Shown here: positions 1 through 7,565 of the stretch, piece by piece
How positions within the stretch are numbered: the first letter of the stretch is position 1
How the letters are laid out: each line of letters opens with the position of its first letter
From: an uncultured Chlorobiota bacterium
Lineage (GTDB): Bacteria > Bacteroidota > Ignavibacteria > UBA10030 > UBA6906
Assembly: GCA_900696645.1 (NCBI GenBank)
Contig: CAADGV010000023.1
Coordinates: 84,272-148,271, forward strand
Length of the DNA stretch: 64,000 nt
Reading direction: 5' to 3'
Made by a program: the position numbers and the translations under genes
Notes under the pieces: model-generated
Databases searched by the model: none
What the model was told of the DNA's origin: nothing
The model's input: only the letters and a program-made list of their open reading frames with translations

Positions 1-217
1 CTGTTCCGACACGCAACCGGATATCGAGCACGACAACATCGGGCTGTGTTCTTTCTATTGCCTCCATTGCTTCGATGGCAGAACTTGTCTTGCCCACCAT
101 CTCGACACCCTCGATTCTGCCGACTGCCTCGCTGAAGCGGGCAACAAACAGCGACGATTTATCCACGATGAATACTTTCAATCTCTCGCTCCCGACCACT
201 GAACACGTTTCGACCAT
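1..217 (-). CDS. Response regulator receiver domain, partial (runs off window start)
   Basis: The first 72 codons of a minus-strand gene are visible, starting at the ATG at 215-217. The translation has the start of a CheY-like receiver domain: a beta1 strand (LKVFIVDKSS) with the acidic pocket, an alpha1 region, and the phospho-acceptor strand VVVLDIRLR with its Asp. Only one acidic residue (VDK) is present where most receivers carry two. The 3' half, including any output domain, lies outside the window. It follows another NarL-type regulator on the same strand, so it may belong to the same signalling locus. The family call is safe; the output type is unknown. Confidence 0.8.
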   Translation of the reverse strand, partial: MVETCSVVGSERLKVFIVDKSSLFVARFSEAVGRIEGVEMVGKTSSAIEAMEAIERTQPDVVVLDIRLRVGT

Positions 218-310
218 TTCTACCCCGAATGTTTCTTGCTCAAGATAAACATTCCTTTGTCATGTGAATATCAATGAGGCAATCGTATTTTGGTAGGAGA
301 ATGGCAGGTC

Positions 311-337
311 GTATTATAGGCGTTTGTCCTATAACAC
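311..337. promoter_or_regulatory. Inverted repeat between two regulator genes
   Basis: Ten-base arms GTATTATAGG and CCTATAACAC surround a 7-base spacer and match at 9 of 10 positions. Read on the minus strand, one arm contains TATAAT, about 95 bases upstream of the partial response regulator at 217. It could be an operator overlapping a promoter, or a hairpin after the regulator that ends at 406. There is no U-tract, which argues against an intrinsic terminator. Function is inferred only. Confidence 0.4.
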
Positions 338-405
338 GAAGCTGTGATGTGAAGATACTTCGCTGGCTGCTGTGGAAAGAGGGAGCCGGAGGGCTGCGGG
401 TTTTT

Positions 406-1035
406 CTACTCCGTCAGCTTGTGCTCAAAAACGTACTGCATAATATCGGCGTTGTTGTGCAGATTCATTTTTTCGAGAATATGTGTCCGGTGAGTGCTGA
501 TGGTCTTGACGCTGCGGTTGAGAAGTTCGGCGATTTCGCCTACCGTCTTCCCGCTTCCGATCAGCTTGAAGATCTCAAACTCACGGTCCGAAAGACGTTC
601 ATGGGGTGTTGAGACGATTCCATCATCAACAGCTTCGGCAAGTTTTTCGGCAACTGCCGCGTTGATGTATTTTCCGCCGGAGGCGATTTTACGGAGGGCA
701 TCGACGAGTTCTTTTGCCGCGCTGCTTTTTGTGAGGTAACCTGCCGCGCCGGCTTTGATAACGCGGACAGCGAACTGATCCTCGGGATACATACTCAAAA
801 TCAAAACGGGTAGCTTGGGATGTTTCACTCGAAGTTCCTTCAGTACGTCGAGCCCGCTGCGACCCGGCAGATTGATGTCCAGCACCAGAACATCCCACGG
901 CCGCATTTCAATCTGCTCGAAAATCTCCACTGCATTCTTAGCCTCGCCGATAGTGCCGATTTCCGGCGCTTCGCTCAGCATGTACTTGATTCCCTCCCGA
1001 ATCAACTGATGATCATCTGCAATAAGAACATCCAT
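406..1035 (-). CDS. NarL/FixJ-family response regulator
   Basis: A 209-aa two-component response regulator, probably a DNA-binding transcription factor. The N-terminal receiver domain (about 1-120) has the acidic pair D7/D8, phospho-acceptor D53 in VLVLDINLP, switch Ser81 in LILSMYP and Lys103 in YLTKSS. The C-terminal LuxR-type helix-turn-helix (about 143-205) has the usual LSDREFEIFKLIGSGKTVGE start and a VKTISTHRTHILEKM recognition region. Length and domain order are normal for the family. A good ribosome-binding site (AGGAGA) precedes the ATG on the minus strand. No partner kinase is encoded next to it; another regulator lies downstream, so both may be driven by a kinase outside the window. 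Confidence 0.92.
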   Translation of the reverse strand: MDVLIADDHQLIREGIKYMLSEAPEIGTIGEAKNAVEIFEQIEMRPWDVLVLDINLPGRSGLDVLKELRVKHPKLPVLILSMYPEDQFAVRVIKAGAAGYLTKSSAAKELVDALRKIASGGKYINAAVAEKLAEAVDDGIVSTPHERLSDREFEIFKLIGSGKTVGEIAELLNRSVKTISTHRTHILEKMNLHNNADIMQYVFEHKLTE

Positions 1036-1106
1036 GACTCTTCTCCTGTGTCATGCGGAGGAGGTACGCACGATGTCGTGCAGACACGTGCATGGGAATA
1101 CAAATA

Positions 1107-2087
1107 CTACATAAGTCCTTTCATCCGATACCAGGAGTAGGCCCGGCGAACTGTGTCCTCGAAAGGTGTGATGGTGTAATGCAATTCACGCGTCGCCTTC
1201 TCGCATGAAAACCAGTTATATCTTCCGGCTCCCGAGACGAGATCTTGCGTTATAATCGGCTCTGTGCCGATGAGTTTGCTTCCCCGCTCAATAATTTTTG
1301 CCGCAAGCCGGAGTGCGGGTAGAGGGAGTTTAGCAACGGGTGAAAACCCGCCGACGATGCGTGCCGTTCGCCGGAACACTTCCTTGTGTGTGAGATTTTC
1401 TCCGGCGAGAATGTACCGCTCGCCGCTGCGTCCATTCTCGGCGGCAGCGATGTGTCCCTTCACAACATCGCCAACGTACACGACATTCATTCCACCCTCA
1501 ACATACATGAATACCTGCCACTTCTTTACCCTTCGGAGGATATCGCCGCCATGAAAGTGAATGTCGCGTTCTCCCACAATAACAGACGGGTTCACGATAA
1601 CTGCATCCAATCCCTGCTTGACGCCATTCAGAACCTCTTCTTCAGATTTATGTTTCGAATACTTGTATCCCCACGTTTTTGGCCAGTTGAACGGCGTTTC
1701 CTCCGTTGCCAGTGCGCCGTTAATCGGGTAGCCTAGTGCTGCAATCGAACTTGTGTGAACAAGTCTCTGAACTCCTGACGCAAGACAAGCGTGAACAATG
1801 TTTCGTGTTCCGCCTACGTTGATCTCGCGTTGGAGCTCAGCCTTCTCTTTTTCGAACGTCACCAGCGCAGCAGTATGGAACACAGTATCGCATCCCTTCA
1901 TCGCCTTCTTCAACGACTCGCAATCCCTGACATCTCCGATAACATGCTCAACATCTATTCCTTCAATCGCCCTCATGTCGGAACTCTCGCGACGGAGAAT
2001 CCTGACGTTGCATCCCTTTTCCAACAACGCTTCCGCAAGATTCGACCCGACAAAACCTGTTCCCCCCGTCACCAGAACGTTCTTCAT
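1107..2087 (-). CDS. NAD-dependent epimerase/dehydratase (extended SDR)
   Basis: A 326-aa extended short-chain dehydrogenase/reductase. The Rossmann nucleotide-binding loop GGTGFVG is at residues 8-14. The catalytic YxxxK appears as Y143 and K147 in YSKHK, with the catalytic Ser in HTSSIAALG. The fold and length match the dihydroflavonol-4-reductase / HpnA-like sugar epimerase branch, but the substrate cannot be read from sequence. Its ATG overlaps the stop of the upstream alpha/beta hydrolase by 4 bases, so the two are probably translationally coupled. Products could act on an activated sugar or a lipid-linked substrate; the hopanoid link is only a family resemblance. Confidence 0.85.
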   Translation of the reverse strand: MKNVLVTGGTGFVGSNLAEALLEKGCNVRILRRESSDMRAIEGIDVEHVIGDVRDCESLKKAMKGCDTVFHTAALVTFEKEKAELQREINVGGTRNIVHACLASGVQRLVHTSSIAALGYPINGALATEETPFNWPKTWGYKYSKHKSEEEVLNGVKQGLDAVIVNPSVIVGERDIHFHGGDILRRVKKWQVFMYVEGGMNVVYVGDVVKGHIAAAENGRSGERYILAGENLTHKEVFRRTARIVGGFSPVAKLPLPALRLAAKIIERGSKLIGTEPIITQDLVSGAGRYNWFSCEKATRELHYTITPFEDTVRRAYSWYRMKGLM

Positions 2088-2887
2088 GACTTCCTTATGC
2101 GTTCGAGAAAAGCGAGAAGGTGACGATTGAACGCTTCCGTATTCTCGAGGTTACTCATATGTGCTGCCTTCGGGATGATATGCATCTCGGAGCCGGCGAT
2201 CTTTTCGTGCATCATGTACGATTGCGCCGGAGGCGTTGTTACATCATGTTCGCCAACCAGGATAAGTGTCGGGATTGTTATGTTCGACAGGGATGGCGTC
2301 GTGTCTGTTCGGGCTGCGAGTGCCAGCAATGTGCCCGCAATGCTGAGAGGGGGTGTTGCCGAAATAATCTTCTTGATAAATGAGATGGCATCCGGATTTG
2401 TCTTGAACGTTTCCGCGGCGAATACATTTTTGACAAACGCCTCGGCAAAAACCTCTGATCCGTGTTCACGCACACCCTTCATGCTCTCGAAACGCTTCAG
2501 CTTTCCCTCGTTCGTGTCGGCTTCGCTTTTTGTATCGCAAAGAACCGCCGCTATGAAGCGTTGGGGATTTCGCTCAAGCGCCCTGAGTGTGATGTAGCCC
2601 CCCATCGAAAGCCCGACGATGATTGTCTTCTCAATCTGAAGGTAGTCGAGCAACGCAATCAGATCATCGACGTGATGCTCAATGGTGAATTGCCCTTCGC
2701 CCACATAGCTTTTTCCATGGCCGCGAATATCATAAGCGACGGCGCGAAAATCCTTTTTCAGAAGTTCAATCTGATTCGTCCACATTTCGTGGCTGAAAGG
2801 AAATCCGTGAAGAAAAATAACGGGAGTCGGGGCATGTGATCCTTCATCAACATAGTAAAAGGGAACGCCGTTGAGGTATGCGAACAT
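2084..2887 (-). CDS. Alpha/beta hydrolase
   Basis: A 267-aa alpha/beta-hydrolase fold enzyme. The oxyanion-hole region HGFP is at 27-30 and the nucleophile elbow GLSMGG places Ser94. The acid is probably the Asp of GEHDVTTPP, and the catalytic His lies in KAAHMSNLE near the C-terminus. I chose the ATG at 2885-2887 because CAGGAGAC lies just upstream. An open frame continues 28 codons further, but that extension is unlike the family. The last 4 bases overlap the start of the SDR gene. The substrate is unknown; esterases, lactonases and beta-ketoadipate enol-lactonase-like proteins share this pattern. Confidence 0.87.
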   Translation of the reverse strand: MFAYLNGVPFYYVDEGSHAPTPVIFLHGFPFSHEMWTNQIELLKKDFRAVAYDIRGHGKSYVGEGQFTIEHHVDDLIALLDYLQIEKTIIVGLSMGGYITLRALERNPQRFIAAVLCDTKSEADTNEGKLKRFESMKGVREHGSEVFAEAFVKNVFAAETFKTNPDAISFIKKIISATPPLSIAGTLLALAARTDTTPSLSNITIPTLILVGEHDVTTPPAQSYMMHEKIAGSEMHIIPKAAHMSNLENTEAFNRHLLAFLERIRKS

Positions 2888-3133
2888 GGAAGTCTCCTGA
2901 AAGGGTACACTCAACGATATTGAAATCAAACAAGAGGCGCAAGGTGCTCGCATGTAGTCGAAAAACGACATTCAGCTGCCCGCGGAAACACAATGTCCCA
3001 CAGAGATTTCGTATAGGAATGGCGTCAAAGGCACAAGTATCAGGTTGGAATGTGACATTCATCTTGATTGTCTCTGCCCCTCTGTGCCTCCGTGGCAAAA
3101 CGAGTTGGGGTTTCCAGACCGTATGCCGATCCG

Positions 3134-3163
3134 TTTGCCCATCATACCAGCGTTGCGTATATT
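3134..3163 (+). promoter_or_regulatory. Candidate sigma70-type promoter for M20 peptidase
   Basis: TTTGCC at 3134-3139 and TATATT at 3158-3163 are separated by 18 bases, about 40 bases before the peptidase ATG. The stretch from 2888 to 3203 is the divergent spacer between the hydrolase and the peptidase. I see no gene or RNA in it. Confidence 0.4.
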
Positions 3164-3203
3164 GAAACATCTTCACACACATTCTCACCAAAGGAGACCA
3201 ACA

Positions 3204-4592
3204 ATGGAACAAGTTCTCACCTATCTCGACCAAAACAAAGAGCGCTACCTCGCTGAATTAAAAGAGTTGCTCGCCATTCCCAGTGTCAGCACGAACCCCG
3301 ACAACAAGGGCGACGTACAGCGTTGTGCAGGTTGGATTGCCGATCATATGACGAACATCGGGCTGCAAAACGTGAAAGTGATGCCGACTCCGGGCCATCC
3401 GGTGGTGTACGGCGACTGGCTGAACGCGCCCGGTAAACCGACCGTGTTGCTGTATGGCCACTATGACGTTCAACCGCCGGAGCCGCTTGAGTTGTGGACT
3501 TCGCCGCCATTCGAGGCGACGATTCGAGGGGAGAATCTCTATGCCCGCGGCTCGGCAGACGACAAGGGCCAGGTGTACATACATCTGAAAAGTATTGAAG
3601 CGTATATGAAGAATGTAGGTTCGCTGCCCGTCAACATTAAATTGCTGATTGAAGGCGAAGAGGAAATCGGCAGCGAACATCTTGTGCCGTTCGTTACGGA
3701 ACACAAGGAGATGCTGAAAGCCGACCTCGTGCTCATTTCCGACTCTTCGATGTTTGCCAAAGGCGTTCCTTCCATTTGTTATGCGTTGCGCGGACTCGCG
3801 TACATGCAGATTGACCTCGTCGGGCCGAACAAGGATTTACATTCCGGCTCGTTCGGCGGCACTGTGCACAACCCGATTCAGGCGTTGAGCGAAATCATCG
3901 CACAGTTACACGACAAGAATGGCAAGATCACAATTCCCGGTTTTTACAAAAATGTTCGTCCGCTGAGCAAAAAGGAGAGGGATGCCTTCAAGAAGCTGCC
4001 ATGGAGCGACAAGAAGTACGCGAAAGAGCTTGGCGTGGGACAGTTGTATGGCGAGAAGGGATTCTCGACGCTCGAGCGTGTGTGGGCACGGCCAACACTT
4101 GAGTGTAACGGTATTTGGGGCGGATTTACCGGCGAAGGTGCAAAGACAGTACTGCCGTCGAAAGCTTCGGCGAAAATTTCCATGCGTCTCGTTCCAGACC
4201 AGAAATCGGATAAGATTGCAAAGCTGTTTGAGAAACACATCAAGAAGATTGCCCCGAAGACGGTCAGCGTCACGGTTCGCAGTCTGCACGGCGGCGAAGC
4301 GGCGATTACCCCCATTGATTCGCCCGGCGTGATGGCCGCGGTCGCGGCACTGGAGAAGGGCTTCGGCAAGAAGCCGTTGTACCAGCGCGAGGGCGGTTCA
4401 ATTCCCATTGTTGTGCAATTCAAAGAAGTACTCGGACTGGATACTGTGTTGCTCGGCTTCGGCTTACCGGATGAGAATGCGCACGCTCCTGACGAATTTA
4501 TCAATCTTGATAATTTCTTCGGCGGTATGCGGACAAGCGCGCATTTCTTTGCAGAACTGCCGAACTACATGAACGGGAAGAAGAAGAAATAG
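3204..4592 (+). CDS. M20-family metallopeptidase (dipeptidase)
   Basis: A 462-aa di-zinc exopeptidase of the M20/M25/M40 family, probably cytosolic and acting on di- or tripeptides. Metal ligands and catalytic residues are visible: H86 and D88 in YGHYDVQPP, D119 in GSADDKGQ, the Glu pair in EGEEEIGSEHL (150-160), D180 in LISDSS, and the C-terminal His in ENAHAPDEF. The inserted dimerisation domain lies at about 195-310, with LHSGSFGG. Start chosen at 3204 because AAGGAGA lies 7 bases upstream; the open frame continues further 5' without family similarity. It resembles the long dipeptidase subfamily closer to carnosinase than to PepV. No signal peptide. It stands alone, followed by a hairpin terminator. 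Confidence 0.92.
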   Translation: MEQVLTYLDQNKERYLAELKELLAIPSVSTNPDNKGDVQRCAGWIADHMTNIGLQNVKVMPTPGHPVVYGDWLNAPGKPTVLLYGHYDVQPPEPLELWTSPPFEATIRGENLYARGSADDKGQVYIHLKSIEAYMKNVGSLPVNIKLLIEGEEEIGSEHLVPFVTEHKEMLKADLVLISDSSMFAKGVPSICYALRGLAYMQIDLVGPNKDLHSGSFGGTVHNPIQALSEIIAQLHDKNGKITIPGFYKNVRPLSKKERDAFKKLPWSDKKYAKELGVGQLYGEKGFSTLERVWARPTLECNGIWGGFTGEGAKTVLPSKASAKISMRLVPDQKSDKIAKLFEKHIKKIAPKTVSVTVRSLHGGEAAITPIDSPGVMAAVAALEKGFGKKPLYQREGGSIPIVVQFKEVLGLDTVLLGFGLPDENAHAPDEFINLDNFFGGMRTSAHFFAELPNYMNGKKKK

Positions 4593-4617
4593 GCGAGGAA
4601 ATTTTCCGGATGTTGAT

Positions 4618-4660
4618 TGTGGGGAAGGGCGTCGTTCGTTGCTTCTTCCCCACAGTTTCA
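4618..4660 (+). terminator. Intrinsic terminator after M20 peptidase
   Basis: A perfect 10-bp stem (TGTGGGGAAG at 4618-4627 with CTTCCCCACA at 4645-4654) is followed by a T-rich stretch. It lies between the peptidase stop and the tRNA gene. Confidence 0.7.
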
Positions 4661-4688
4661 ATATATTTTCGTGTATTTCTAAGGTATT

Positions 4689-4762
4689 GCCGACGTAGCT
4701 CAGTTGGTTAGAGCACCAGATTGTGGATCTGGGGGTCGCAGGTTCGAATCCCGCCGTCGGTA
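4689..4762 (+). tRNA. tRNA-His (GTG anticodon), without encoded G-1
   Basis: A 74-base cloverleaf. Acceptor GCCGACG pairs with CGTCGGT, giving a G1-U72 wobble. The D-arm is GCTC/GAGC, the anticodon arm is CCAGA/TCTGG with loop TTGTGGA, the variable loop has 5 bases, and the T-loop is TTCGAAT. The anticodon GTG reads His codons. The T-stem has one A-C mismatch. The base before G1 is T, the discriminator is A73, and CCA is not encoded. The D-loop has an extra T (U20a). Most bacterial tRNA-His genes encode G-1 paired with C73, so this gene is atypical. The same set of features (no G-1, U72, A73, U20a) is known from the divergent Caulobacter-type tRNA-His. It probably sits alone. Confidence 0.95.
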
Positions 4763-4857
4763 CTGACTTCTCCCACACACGAGGATTGCAGCAGTTACAC
4801 ATGTCTAACGTTTGACCAACCGAGGATCGGACCTCCAGAGCCCCCAGAGGCCGCTCA

Positions 4858-5532
4858 ATGAAAAAAATCCGCGTCTTACTTATCGAAGATAATCGCTTGC
4901 TCCGCGAGGGCCTTGCAGCCATGCTGAGAGAGCAGCCGGATATTACCGTCGAGCCCGCGTCGGGAAACAGTGATGCCGTGCTGAAAGGGAAGCGGTTGAA
5001 GCCCGATGTAGTTCTTCTTGATGTCGGACTTCGAAGTCAAAGCAGTTTACGGGTACTCAAGCTGATTACAAAGAGAAGGCCCGACGCAAGAGTGATTGTC
5101 ATGGATCTTGCTCCCGTTCACGCCGAGTTGATCGAGTATGTGCGGGCAGGTGTTGCCGGGTTTGTTCTGAAAGACGCGACGTTTGATGACTTTCTTAGAA
5201 CAATCAGGGCTGTTGCAAAGGGAAGGAAGGTGCTTCCTCCCCTGATGACAGACTCCCTCTTCTCACAAATCATTGAACATGCCGTTGTGCAGAAGAAAAG
5301 AATTGCCTTCGCATCCGTGAAAATGACGAGCCGTGAACGCGAGGTCGTTGCGCTGATTGCAGAAGGGCTGAGCAACAAAGAAATCGCCAAACGCCTTTTT
5401 CTTGCCACAGATACCGTGAAGGGTCACGTGCACAACATTCTGGAGAAACTCGCCCTGCATACTCGCCTCGAGATCGCCTCGTACGCTCACGCAGAAAGTT
5501 CTTCCCTCAAGGCAAAAACTTCAACCCGCTAA
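4858..5532 (+). CDS. NarL/FixJ-family response regulator with altered switch residue
   Basis: A 224-aa regulator. The receiver domain (1-125) has E10/D11, phospho-acceptor D55 in VVLLDVGL and K105 in GFVLKDAT. The usual Thr/Ser switch position is Asp83 (VIVMDLAP), so phosphorylation-coupled signalling may differ from normal. A linker (126-152) leads to a LuxR-type helix-turn-helix (155-215) with TSREREVVALIAEGLSNKEI and DTVKGHVHNILEKL. No kinase is adjacent. The next gene encodes a small protein homologous to residues about 92-148 of this one. DNA binding is likely; the signal and targets are unknown. Confidence 0.9.
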   Translation: MKKIRVLLIEDNRLLREGLAAMLREQPDITVEPASGNSDAVLKGKRLKPDVVLLDVGLRSQSSLRVLKLITKRRPDARVIVMDLAPVHAELIEYVRAGVAGFVLKDATFDDFLRTIRAVAKGRKVLPPLMTDSLFSQIIEHAVVQKKRIAFASVKMTSREREVVALIAEGLSNKEIAKRLFLATDTVKGHVHNILEKLALHTRLEIASYAHAESSSLKAKTSTR

Positions 5533-5632
5533 TCTCCACCTCTAAAGGACCAGTCCCTTTTTCCACCCTTCGGGCTATACTTCCTGATTAGCCTCCTTGT
5601 TATGTTACATCCATTCAAAAGGATGGATAATC

Positions 5633-5893
5633 TTGCCAGTCAAGCAGAGTTCCGGTCGTCATCATAAGCCGGAAAAGAAAACATCTCGTCCGAACAAAAG
5701 GAAGAGTATTGAAGATTTCGTCAAGGAAGGCGTGGAACGCTTCATTATGAGGGAATCCACAATCGAAGACTTCCTGAAAACGATGCGGTCTGCATCAGGA
5801 AAAGGGTTCGCATACACCCATCAGTTGACGCAGGAAGTCTTCTCGAAAATCGTCAAAGAGGCAATCAGAAAACGTAAGCGGCAAGGGAAGTAG
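5633..5893 (+). CDS. Small protein homologous to part of a response-regulator receiver domain
   Basis: An 86-aa basic protein. After a lysine-rich N-terminus (1-27), residues about 28-84 align with residues about 92-148 of the upstream regulator: EYVRAGVAGFVLKDATFDDF against DFVKEGVERFIMRESTIEDF, followed by SLFSQIIEHA against EVFSKIVKEA. This covers the alpha4-beta5-alpha5 face plus the linker. The phospho-acceptor strand and the DNA-binding domain are missing, and the conserved Lys of beta5 is Arg. I prefer the TTG start at 5633, with AAGGATGG upstream; an in-frame TTG at 5597 is also possible. It could be a remnant, or a functional small partner that mimics a receiver dimer face. Confidence 0.6.
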   Translation: MPVKQSSGRHHKPEKKTSRPNKRKSIEDFVKEGVERFIMRESTIEDFLKTMRSASGKGFAYTHQLTQEVFSKIVKEAIRKRKRQGK

Positions 5894-5919
5894 TTCATCC
5901 ACAAACAGAAGGAGCAACA

Positions 5920-7488
5920 ATGCGGAAACTGCGTATTGGTGTTATTGATTTGGTCAGCAAAGGACCGACGCGGGCGCTGTGGGCACGTGTCATGAACGCA
6001 AATCTCGCCAGCATCATGCCTCAGGCCGTTGCTCTCTGGTGCAAGGAAGAAGGCCATGACGTGACGTTTCTCTGTTACACCGGCTTCGAAAATCTTGCAG
6101 AAGAACTTCCGGCAGATGTTGATCTTGTCTTCATCGGAGCATTCACGGAAGCCGCGCAACTTGCGTACGCGTTGAGCAATCAATTTCAATCCCGGGGAGC
6201 GGTTACCGTAATCGGCGGGCCGCACGCCCGATGCTATCCGCAGGATGCGCAAAAGTACTTCGATTATGTTTTGGGCTTTACAGACAAGCGGATCATCAAG
6301 GATGTTCTTGATGATTGCTCGCACCATCGGCCGCTGGGAATCCGTCTTGCGGCGATGCAGCAGCCATCGCACATACCGGGTGTGCGTGAGAGGTGGGAAT
6401 TTATCGAGTCCACGCTTCGGAAAGCTCCGCTGATAAAAATGGTGCCGATGCTCGGCAGCATCGGGTGTCCGTACACGTGCAGCTTCTGCATTGATTCAAC
6501 AGTGCCATACCAGGCGTTGAGTTTTGATGTGATGAAGGACGATCTCCGGTTTCTTCTTACCAAATTCCGGCGTCCGCTCGTCGGGTGGCACGACCCGAAC
6601 TTCGGTGTTCGATTCGATGATTTTATGGATGTGATTGAAGAGGCAGTTCCGCCCGGCAAGATCGATTTCGTCGCGGAGAGCAGTCTCTCCCTCCTTTCGG
6701 AACCCCACATGAAGCGGCTCAAGCACAACGGGTTCAAGGCGCTTTTGCCGGGGATTGAATCGTGGTACGATCTGGGCGAAAAATCCCGGACAGGTAGGGC
6801 GCAGGGAATGGAAAAAGTGCGGCAAGTGTCCGATCACGTCAACATGATTTTGAGGTACATCCCTTACATTCAGACGAACTTTGTGCTGGGGCTCGACTCG
6901 GATGCGGGAGCAGAACCCTTTGAACTGACGAAGCGATTTGTTGATCTTACGCCAGGCGCATTTCCCGGTTACTCGCTTCTTTCGGCATTCGGACAGGCGG
7001 CCCCTCTGAATCTGGAATATCAACGTAATGACCGTGTGATTCCCTTTCCGTTTCATTTTCTCAATAACAACGGCGCCATGAATTTGAAACCGCAGAACTA
7101 TGCATGGTCCGAGTTCTACGGGCATGTGATCGATTTGACCGGATACACATTCTCGCCGAAGGCAATTTTCCGGCGTGTGAAGGCAACCAACGCATTCGTT
7201 CCCCGATGGCTCAATGTGGTCAGGGCAATCTCATCCGAAGGGTACGGGAGGATAAACCATTACACTGAAGTACGCCGAATGCTCGAGCATGATTCCAAGT
7301 TCAGGAATTTCTTCGAAAGTCAAACACATGAGATTCCGCAATTCTATTCGGACAGCGTGCGGAAAGACCTCGGCTCGATGTGGCACTGGCTTCCCGAGGG
7401 CTCGTTGTATCACGACCCCAACGCATACCTGAAATCAGAATCGGAAATCAGTACAGCGATTGTTGAAGTTGAGCGTTTGGTTGCTTGA
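5920..7488 (+). CDS. Radical SAM protein with N-terminal B12-binding-like domain
   Basis: A 522-aa protein. Residues about 1-150 look like the Rossmann-type cobalamin-binding fold that precedes many radical SAM domains (LVFIGAFTEAAQLAY, then TVIGGPHAR), but no DxHxxG motif is visible. The radical SAM cluster motif CPYTCSFC (CX3CX2C) lies near residue 190, followed by strands expected for a partial TIM barrel. A long C-terminal region (from about 400) has no motif I recognise. AGAAGGAG precedes the ATG. It is a single transcription unit ended by a strong hairpin. Substrate unknown; members of this class include methyltransferases and ring-forming enzymes. Confidence 0.8.
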   Translation: MRKLRIGVIDLVSKGPTRALWARVMNANLASIMPQAVALWCKEEGHDVTFLCYTGFENLAEELPADVDLVFIGAFTEAAQLAYALSNQFQSRGAVTVIGGPHARCYPQDAQKYFDYVLGFTDKRIIKDVLDDCSHHRPLGIRLAAMQQPSHIPGVRERWEFIESTLRKAPLIKMVPMLGSIGCPYTCSFCIDSTVPYQALSFDVMKDDLRFLLTKFRRPLVGWHDPNFGVRFDDFMDVIEEAVPPGKIDFVAESSLSLLSEPHMKRLKHNGFKALLPGIESWYDLGEKSRTGRAQGMEKVRQVSDHVNMILRYIPYIQTNFVLGLDSDAGAEPFELTKRFVDLTPGAFPGYSLLSAFGQAAPLNLEYQRNDRVIPFPFHFLNNNGAMNLKPQNYAWSEFYGHVIDLTGYTFSPKAIFRRVKATNAFVPRWLNVVRAISSEGYGRINHYTEVRRMLEHDSKFRNFFESQTHEIPQFYSDSVRKDLGSMWHWLPEGSLYHDPNAYLKSESEISTAIVEVERLVA

Positions 7489-7513
7489 GTCGGGAGAAGA
7501 AGTAGCTTGCAGC

Positions 7514-7547
7514 AAAAAAAGGGCATCAGGTGGTGCCTTTTTTTGTG
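7514..7547. terminator. Bidirectional intrinsic terminator
   Basis: An A-tract and GGGCA at 7514-7525 face TGCC and a T-tract at 7534-7544, so the stem-loop ends in T-runs on both strands. It separates the convergent radical SAM and C39-like genes. Confidence 0.8.
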
Positions 7548-7565
7548 TCTCGTTTGTCGGAGAGA

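Noticed and set aside
1107..2087. Long open frames opposite the SDR, hydrolase and nuo genes
   Set aside because: They lie antisense to well-supported genes, lack ribosome-binding sites and have no recognisable domains.
5544..5562. AAAGG/CCTTT hairpin with T-run after the response regulator at 4858-5532
   Set aside because: The stem is only 5 bp with a 7-base loop; too weak to call a terminator.
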